Assembly (NCBI GenBank): GCA_029007415.1
Contig: JAQXHT010000093.1
Span: 1-10,858, forward strand
Source of the DNA: a bacterium
GTDB taxonomy: Bacteria; Bacillota_I; Bacilli_A; RF39; UBA660
Direction: 5' to 3'
Length of the DNA: 10,858 nucleotides
The notes under the pieces were generated by a model. It worked only from the letters and a program-made list of their open reading frames with translations, was not told the origin of the DNA and ran no database searches. Below, in pieces: positions 6,563 through 10,858 of the stretch; the first letter of the stretch is position 1; each line of letters opens with the position of its first letter. Position numbers and translations under genes: made by a program.

Positions 6563-7388
6563 AACTAGTCTTAAACTCTTTGATAAAACCTTTTAAGAAA
6601 GAAAATAAACAAGCTAAGACAATGGTGCTATCAAGAATTAAGAAAATATTAAAAATGGCATAGAATCTATTGAAAATTAAGAATGATGAAATCTTATTCA
6701 TTACTAACATATAAGGATAGTCATAATATTTACTAAGAAGAAATGATGGACCAAGTCCAATCATCAGATATTTAATTATAATAACTAATAATGAGAAGAG
6801 AAATCCTAAAAGATAAGCTTTTCTCATTTTTTTAGTTTTATCTGTTAGAAAGATAGTGAGTAGAAGAAATGGTAAGTAAGTATAACAACTAAAAAGTAAG
6901 GCACCTTTAATAATATTAGAAGAAGTGAAGTTACTATCTAAATAAGAAGTATCAATAGCATGTGTTGCTCCAGTTACTTGAATTAAAAATAAGAAAAAGA
7001 AGATAAGTAAAGAGATAAAAGCAAGATGTGCTATCTGATTAAGTTCTCTTTTAGAGATTAATAGTGATGTTAAAATAAGTAAAAGAATTAAATAGAATAA
7101 ATTACCTTCTCTTAAAAAATTACTCTTTATAAATAAAGCCGTATCTTTTAAAAGAATAATTGTAAAAAATATTATAATAGGTATTAATAGATAACTAGGT
7201 TTTCTCTTTTTATAAATAAACTTCTTAGAAAATAGAAATAAAATAATATCTAAAATAACTCCTATTAAACAAGCGAGTAATGTATCATTACCACTTACCT
7301 TAATAATATTATTACCATATAAAGGAAAGAAACAGTGGGTAAAAAAGAAAACTAAACTAAAGATATATAATTGATTATTCTTAATCAT
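6555..7388 (-). CDS. gerAB: Spore germination protein GerAB, short form (amino-acid permease-like)
   Basis: GerAB is the integral-membrane, transporter-like subunit of the germinant receptor in the spore inner membrane and is thought to bind the germinant. The 277-residue product is almost wholly hydrophobic with about eight helices. Its N-terminus fits the family pattern: Q-L in a first helix, a Pro in FFPLYG, then GNDTLLACLIG, equivalent to the conserved G-x-D-A-W segment. Classical GerAB has about 365 residues and ten helices, so this copy looks two helices short. The frame opens further to a TTG at 7403 inside gerAC, but GGAG (7399-7402) 9 nt before the ATG at 7388 favours that start, leaving 5 nt after the gerAC stop. 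It is the last gene of the A-C-B operon, and its end overlaps the opposing ATPase gene. Family assignment rests on both context and sequence. Confidence 0.82.
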   Translation of the reverse strand: MIKNNQLYIFSLVFFFTHCFFPLYGNNIIKVSGNDTLLACLIGVILDIILFLFSKKFIYKKRKPSYLLIPIIIFFTIILLKDTALFIKSNFLREGNLFYLILLLILTSLLISKRELNQIAHLAFISLLIFFFLFLIQVTGATHAIDTSYLDSNFTSSNIIKGALLFSCYTYLPFLLLTIFLTDKTKKMRKAYLLGFLFSLLVIIIKYLMIGLGPSFLLSKYYDYPYMLVMNKISSFLIFNRFYAIFNIFLILDSTIVLACLFSFLKGFIKEFKTSFN

Positions 7389-7393
7389 TTTTA

Positions 7394-7413
7394 TCAGCTC
7401 CAATCAGCTCCAA
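7394..7413. repeat. 10-bp tandem duplication at the gerAC/gerAB junction
   Basis: TCAGCTCCAA occurs twice head-to-tail (7394-7403 and 7404-7413). On the coding strand each copy carries a GGAG ribosome-site core. The duplication covers the last codons and stop of gerAC and the region preceding the gerAB start. Confidence 0.9.
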
Positions 7414-8311
7414 TTATTATATTTATATCATTAGAAGGTAATACTAGCTTAATATTATTATCATTCTGAAAAGTTAGTAATTCATCAATTTCCTTCCTAA
7501 ATAATTCTTCTACCACTTTCTTTAACTCTTTAATCTTTTTATTTGAAGTATCACTACACTTAATATTCATTAATAAATTAACTTTACCTTGTTGATATAA
7601 TGTTTTAACATTATTGAATTCTACTTCATAATACTTATCATTTAATTTAATACTTTGATGAAAAGAAGTAATCTTATTATTTAAAAGATAAGTAATCTTT
7701 GCTTGTTCTTTAGAAAGAAGAATATTCTTTTGATAAGTTTCTAAACCTTTTACTACTAAGTTATTATTATTAAGACTTACTACTGGTAAAGTACTAGTTC
7801 TTTTCTTATTAACAATATCCTTTAAATAATCTTCAAAAGTAGCAAGATGAATATCAGCATTACTAATTTTCTCCTTATTAACAGCTTTAATTATTTTACT
7901 GCTACTATTATACTTTTTAAATAAATCATTAATTCTACTATCTGTTCCAATGATTAAATAGTTCATTTCTTTAAACTCTTTTTGAAAGTAATTAATTAGC
8001 TCTTTATCTAATAACTTACTTTGAAATACAACTAACTTCAAATGACCGTAATAAGCTTTCTTAGTATTAATCTTCTTTGCTTCTAAAAAGACCTTTCCAA
8101 GACTTTTTCCTTTGAATACATAATCCTTATAGATAGATTTAGTAGCATTATTATCTTTTTCTTCATAGACCGTATTAATAGTTAAAATATAATCATTATC
8201 AACTTTTTCCAGTCCTAACATATCAACAATTACTAAATCATTAACTTCAACATAAGGTGTATATCCAGTAAGTAATAATAATACTAAGATAGGTATAATA
8301 ATTTTTTTCAT
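7394..8311 (-). CDS. gerAC: Spore germination protein GerAC, lacking the lipobox cysteine
   Basis: GerAC is normally a lipoprotein subunit of the germinant receptor on the outer face of the spore inner membrane. The 305-residue product has a signal-like N-terminus, MKKIIIPILVLLLLTGY. It then continues VEVNDLVIVDMLGLEK, which aligns with the family's E-[IL]-N-D-L-x-x-V-x-x-x-G segment. The canonical LTGC lipobox is LTGY here: residue 17 is Tyr (codon TAT, 8261-8263), one base from a Cys codon, and no other Cys lies near the N-terminus. The protein also looks shorter than the usual 370 or so residues. VVKGLETYQKN and the following strand are typical of the middle GerAC domain. Its ATG overlaps the gerAA stop by 4 bp (ATGA), with GAGGTG (8316-8321) just upstream, so translation is coupled. 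Membrane attachment could persist through an uncleaved N-terminal helix. Confidence 0.85.
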   Translation of the reverse strand: MKKIIIPILVLLLLTGYTPYVEVNDLVIVDMLGLEKVDNDYILTINTVYEEKDNNATKSIYKDYVFKGKSLGKVFLEAKKINTKKAYYGHLKLVVFQSKLLDKELINYFQKEFKEMNYLIIGTDSRINDLFKKYNSSSKIIKAVNKEKISNADIHLATFEDYLKDIVNKKRTSTLPVVSLNNNNLVVKGLETYQKNILLSKEQAKITYLLNNKITSFHQSIKLNDKYYEVEFNNVKTLYQQGKVNLLMNIKCSDTSNKKIKELKKVVEELFRKEIDELLTFQNDNNIKLVLPSNDINIIIGADWS

Positions 8312-9720
8312 TTAACACCTCGAATCTTATTTTTAGTTAGTAAGGGATTTCTTTTAAGACGTTTTTTACTTCTAAGTTTAATAATACTATCTCCTAATTC
8401 TTCTTTAATTAATGGAGAAAAGGGAGCGAAGTAAGGGTAATCTAGTGCTTTAGTAGTAACTAGTGAGGAAAGTAGGAATAAGAAGCCTATATAAATACCA
8501 AATATACCAAAAAACATAGCAAGGAACATCATTAAAAAACGTAACCAACGAAGAGATGCAATCATTTCTTGGGAAGAAAAAGCAAGTCCTGAGATAGCTG
8601 ATATAGAAATAACAATAATCATAATAGGGGAGATAATACCAGCTGATACAGCTGCATCTCCTAGTATTAAACCACCAAGAATAGAAACAGCACTACCAGT
8701 TGATGATTGCTTTCTAATATCACTTTCTCTTAATATTTCAAAAGAAATACTCATAAAAAGTGCTTCTGTTAAGGCAGAGAAAGGTACACTTTCTCTTTGA
8801 GCCATAAAGTTAAGAAGAAAAGGTAGGGGAAGAGCTTCTTGATTATGGGTAGTAAGAGCAATATATAAAGCAGGAGTAAAAATAGAAATAATAAAAGCAA
8901 GTAATCTTATTATCCTAATGAAACTAACATTAATTGCTTTTTGATAATAATCATCAGGAGTATGTAAAAAATCAATAAAGAAAGAAGGCGTTATTAAAAC
9001 ATAAGGTGAATTATCAACTACAATACACACCTTTCCTTCAAGAAGAGCTTGACTAACTCTATCAGGTCGTTCAGTCATTAAAACAGTTGGGAAAAGAAAA
9101 TTTTGATCATCTTCTAAATAACTTTTTAAACTACCACTATCAATAATACCATCTATTTTTATCTCTTTAAGAATACTTTTAACTTTATTAACCGTATTAG
9201 AAGAAGCAATATTTTTCATATAAACAATAGCTGTTTTAGTTCTTGATTCTTTTCCAATAAAGAAAGATTCACTAAAACAGTTTTCACTTCGTAATCTTCT
9301 TCTAATAAGACCTAAGTTAGTATTAAAATTTTCATTAAAAGCATCTTTACTACCTCTAATTGTGATTTCACTACTAGCATCATTTATTCCTCTATCAAGA
9401 GTTGCTTTTGCTTCAATCGCTATTGCTTTATCTTGATAAATAATAAGTACAAAACCTTTATATATATAATCAAGCATTTCCTCTTCCTTAGTCAAAACTT
9501 TAACTGTATTATCAGGAAGATTATTATAAAGAAAAGTAATAATATCATCATTAATATTTACTTTTAGAGTAGTAAGTTTCATTAAAATGAAATGATTAAT
9601 AAAGTCACTACTACATAATACTTCGTTATGAATAAGATTTAATTTATTTTTTCCTAGGTAAAATTCATGTGTAACTAAATCGGTATTAGCTTTTAATTTA
9701 TTAAAAATCTTTTCATACAT
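8308..9720 (-). CDS. gerAA: Spore germination protein GerAA (GerA/SpoVAF family)
   Basis: GerAA is the large membrane subunit of germinant receptors, with a soluble N-terminal domain and a membrane domain in the spore inner membrane. This 470-residue protein is near the usual 480. Conserved segments appear in order: PTVLMTERPD (211-220), GKVCIVVDNSPYVLI (229-243), PDDYY (255-259), a first helix at about 272-292, RESVPFSALTEALF, then GSAVSILGGLILGDAAVSAGIISP and two or three further helices. The family's R-L-P before that block is replaced by RKQSS. The frame extends to an ATG at 9792, but GAGGTGAT (9727-9734) precedes the ATG at 9720, and the sigma-G-like promoter lies inside the longer version, so 9720 is chosen. 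It heads a minus-strand A-C-B operon; the Bacillus subtilis order is A-B-C. Confident. Confidence 0.95.
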   Translation of the reverse strand: MYEKIFNKLKANTDLVTHEFYLGKNKLNLIHNEVLCSSDFINHFILMKLTTLKVNINDDIITFLYNNLPDNTVKVLTKEEEMLDYIYKGFVLIIYQDKAIAIEAKATLDRGINDASSEITIRGSKDAFNENFNTNLGLIRRRLRSENCFSESFFIGKESRTKTAIVYMKNIASSNTVNKVKSILKEIKIDGIIDSGSLKSYLEDDQNFLFPTVLMTERPDRVSQALLEGKVCIVVDNSPYVLITPSFFIDFLHTPDDYYQKAINVSFIRIIRLLAFIISIFTPALYIALTTHNQEALPLPFLLNFMAQRESVPFSALTEALFMSISFEILRESDIRKQSSTGSAVSILGGLILGDAAVSAGIISPIMIIVISISAISGLAFSSQEMIASLRWLRFLMMFLAMFFGIFGIYIGFLFLLSSLVTTKALDYPYFAPFSPLIKEELGDSIIKLRSKKRLKRNPLLTKNKIRGVK

Positions 9721-9740
9721 AGTAAAATCACCTCTAAAAC

Positions 9741-9770
9741 TATTATGACCAATAATTAATATAATATTTA
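9741..9770 (-). promoter_or_regulatory. Sigma-G-like promoter of the gerAA-gerAC-gerAB operon
   Basis: On the minus strand TAAATA (9765-9770) is five of six to the -35 TGAATA, and CATAATA (9741-9747) is a full match to the sigma-G -10 CATNNTA. The spacing is 17 bp. Transcription would start near 9734, at the Shine-Dalgarno sequence, giving a leader of about 14 nt. Germinant-receptor operons are known sigma-G targets, so position, sequence and gene function agree. Confidence 0.7.
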
Positions 9771-9774
9771 AAAA

Positions 9775-9791
9775 TCCCACAATTTCCCACA
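9775..9791 (-). repeat. Two direct repeats one helical turn apart, beside the gerA promoter
   Basis: TCCCACA occurs at 9775-9781 and again at 9785-9791, a 10-bp period (TGTGGGA twice on the operon strand). The nearer copy ends 4 bp upstream of the -35 box. Same-face spacing suggests a site for a regulator binding as a dimer or tandem pair, but no known motif is recognised. Confidence 0.5.
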
Positions 9792-9851
9792 TTTTCTAGA
9801 TATTTTCACCAAATTTATTAGCTACACTTAACTCATGAAAGGAAGTGATAG

Positions 9852-9896
9852 ATGAATAAATTAAAGCAAATAAAGCTACTAATGTTAATTAGATAA
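9852..9896 (+). CDS. Possible 14-codon leader ORF upstream of the response regulator
   Basis: ATG (9852) to TAA (9894-9896) encodes MNKLKQIKLLMLIR, a short basic hydrophobic peptide. GGAAGTGAT (9841-9849) precedes it, and a 6-codon ORF (9835-9855, MKGSDR) overlaps its start as ATGA. A 3-codon ORF (9918-9929, MNR) with AGGTGAT before it follows. In such AT-rich DNA these may be chance or remnants of a duplicated translation start; expression is not shown. Confidence 0.25.
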   Translation: MNKLKQIKLLMLIR

Positions 9897-9910
9897 ATAG
9901 TAAAAAGAAG

Positions 9911-9939
9911 GTGATAAATGAATAGATAAATGATATACT
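9911..9939 (+). promoter_or_regulatory. Extended -10 promoter of the two-component operon
   Basis: GTGATA (9911-9916) matches four of six -35 positions and is 17 bp from TATACT (9934-9939). That -10 is preceded by TG plus one base (9931-9933), the extended -10 form. Transcription would start near 9946, just before GGTGGTGAT (9943-9951) and the ATG at 9958. Confidence 0.45.
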
Positions 9940-9957
9940 AGTGGTGGTGATTTAAAG

Positions 9958-10620
9958 ATGTATAAAATATGTTTTGTAGAAGATGAAGTTGATTTACAAA
10001 CGGTTGTAAAATTATATCTAGAAAAAGCAGGGTATGAAGTTACTTGTTTTGAAAAAGGAACGGATGCTATTAATTATATTGGTAACCCTGTTGATGTTTG
10101 GATACTAGATATTATGTTAGGAGATGATGTTAATGGTTATGATGTAATCAGAGCAATTCGTGAAAAATATCCTGATGTGCCTGTTTTATTTACCTCGGCA
10201 AGGGATCAGGATTTGGACCGAATTTTAGGCCTAGAGTTAGGGAGCGATGATTACATAACAAAACCCTATTCAAGTAAGGAATTAGTCTTACGTGTTAACA
10301 ATATAATAAAACGAGCTTACAAACAAAAAGAAAGTCATATATTGACCATTGCCTCTTATCAGGTCGATTTAGATAGACGTGTTGTAAGTAAAAATGATAA
10401 AGAAATAAAACTAACAACTCTTGAATTTGATTTATTAATTCTACTTTCTAAAAATATTGACAAGAGTTTTTCAAGAGATGAAATATTAGAACAAGTATGG
10501 GGAGATGACTACTTTGGAAGTGACCGAGCGGTCGATGATCTCGTTAGAAGGTTAAGAAAAAAGTGTAGTGATTTAAATATATTAACTGTTTATGGTTACG
10601 GATATAGGTTAAGTTTATGA
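9958..10620 (+). CDS. OmpR/PhoB-family response regulator, CssR-like
   Basis: This is a DNA-binding response regulator of 220 residues. The receiver domain (1-115) has the acidic pair E8-D9, phospho-acceptor D51 in WILDIMLGDD, T79 in LFTSARD, and K102 in ITKPY. The winged-helix output domain (about 125-220) ends VWGDDYFGSDRAVDDLVRRL, then TVYGYGYRL. Both the WILDIML and SARD-x-D-x-DR-x-LGLELGS segments and the DYFG-x-DR-x-VDDLVRRLR segment closely resemble my recollection of Bacillus subtilis CssR. CssR, with the kinase CssS, answers secretion stress by inducing HtrA-type proteases. The start has GGTGGTGAT 6 nt upstream. The kinase gene follows with an ATGA overlap. Assignment to the OmpR family is certain; the CssR role is inferred, and no htrA gene is in view. 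Confidence 0.92.
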   Translation: MYKICFVEDEVDLQTVVKLYLEKAGYEVTCFEKGTDAINYIGNPVDVWILDIMLGDDVNGYDVIRAIREKYPDVPVLFTSARDQDLDRILGLELGSDDYITKPYSSKELVLRVNNIIKRAYKQKESHILTIASYQVDLDRRVVSKNDKEIKLTTLEFDLLILLSKNIDKSFSRDEILEQVWGDDYFGSDRAVDDLVRRLRKKCSDLNILTVYGYGYRLSL

Positions 10621-10858
10621 AAGTATCTGGAAAACTAAGCCATCAGTTATTCTTATTAATCTTAATAATATTTGCTATTACCTTCTTAATGTTAGGAATA
10701 ATTTTACCCCAAGTTGTAGTACCCATAACTGAGAAAAATATTTATAATTATTTAAAAGAACCGTTAGAATTTATCGAGTCTGATATTGATAAGAACTTAG
10801 GAGATAGCGAAATTGCTTATATCTATAAGTTTGGTGAAACCTCTGCCTATAGTGAAAA
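10617..10858 (+). CDS. Sensor histidine kinase, N-terminal part (cut by window end)
   Basis: The first 80 codons are present. They encode a short basic start (MKVSGKLSHQ), one membrane helix at about residues 11-33 (LFLLILIIFAITFLMLGIIL), and the beginning of an extracytoplasmic sensor region. The catalytic domains lie beyond the window, so the kinase identity rests on position: the ATG overlaps the regulator stop by 4 bp (ATGA), the usual coupling of a regulator-kinase pair. With a CssR-like regulator, a CssS-type sensor of misfolded exported protein is the likely role. The ribosome site is weak (AGGTTAAG), consistent with coupled translation. Confidence 0.75.
   Translation, partial: MKVSGKLSHQLFLLILIIFAITFLMLGIILPQVVVPITEKNIYNYLKEPLEFIESDIDKNLGDSEIAYIYKFGETSAYSE

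Noticed and set aside
9721..9792. Longer gerAA with start at 9792 (24 extra residues)
   Set aside because: The added part covers the sigma-G-like promoter, has no ribosome site, and the strong GAGGTGAT points to the ATG at 9720.
1..10858. Alternative genetic code (TGA as Trp), suggested by the Mycoplasma-like base composition
   Set aside because: Trp is encoded by TGG throughout and TGA is the natural stop of gerAA, gerAC and the regulator gene.
1..10858. CRISPR array, IS element, tRNA or rRNA genes
   Set aside because: I saw no spaced direct repeats, transposase motifs, cloverleaf-like segments or rRNA stretches on either strand.

Overview
The window reads as a chromosomal stretch of a very AT-rich, endospore-forming member of the Bacilli/Firmicutes. 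The evidence is a SspI-type small acid-soluble spore protein, a complete gerA-type germinant-receptor operon, a CssR-like response regulator, strong Bacillus-type Shine-Dalgarno sequences (AGGAGG, GAGGTGAT) and AT-rich intrinsic terminators. TGG encodes Trp and TGA acts as a stop, so the code is the standard bacterial one and not the Mycoplasma code. The general look (low GC, compact receptor subunits, orphan membrane proteins) would fit uncultured gut Bacilli such as the RF39-like lineages, but that placement is only a guess.

Layout. Positions 1-105 hold the last 15 codons of an upstream gene and its terminator. Next comes a cytosolic M3-like zinc metallopeptidase (165-1478, +) with its own promoter. 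It shares a bidirectional terminator with the convergent sspI (1511-1726, -). A plus-strand cluster follows: lemA (1838-2392), a DUF2207 membrane protein (2429-4315) and an unrecognised four-TM protein (4358-5128). A terminator-like hairpin sits between lemA and the DUF2207 gene. Positions 5175-5275 carry a nested set of TACA/TGTA dyads in front of, and over the start codon of, an AAA_14/DUF4143 ATPase (5270-6562, +).

The minus strand then carries the germinant receptor genes in the order A-C-B (gerAA 8308-9720, gerAC 7394-8311, gerAB 6555-7388). They are tightly coupled, start from a good sigma-G-like promoter (9741-9770), and end in an 8-bp tail-to-tail overlap with the ATPase gene. The gerAC product lacks the lipobox cysteine, and the B and C subunits are shorter than the classical ones. 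After a 237-bp divergent spacer with several mini-ORFs and an extended -10 promoter comes a CssRS-like two-component pair. The regulator is complete (9958-10620) and the kinase is cut by the window end (10617-10858).

How the genes fit together. sspI (DNA protection in the dormant spore) and gerAA-AC-AB (sensing germinants at the spore inner membrane) are forespore functions. Both are preceded by sigma-G-like boxes, good for gerA and weak for sspI. The LemA/DUF2207 pair and the CssRS-like system are envelope functions of vegetative cells. I see no mobile element, CRISPR array, rRNA or tRNA gene. I did not find a clearly new multi-gene system. The most unusual signals are the Cys-to-Tyr change in the GerAC lipobox, the nested palindromes before the DUF4143 ATPase, the 10-bp tandem duplication at the gerAC/gerAB junction, and the phased repeats beside the gerA promoter.
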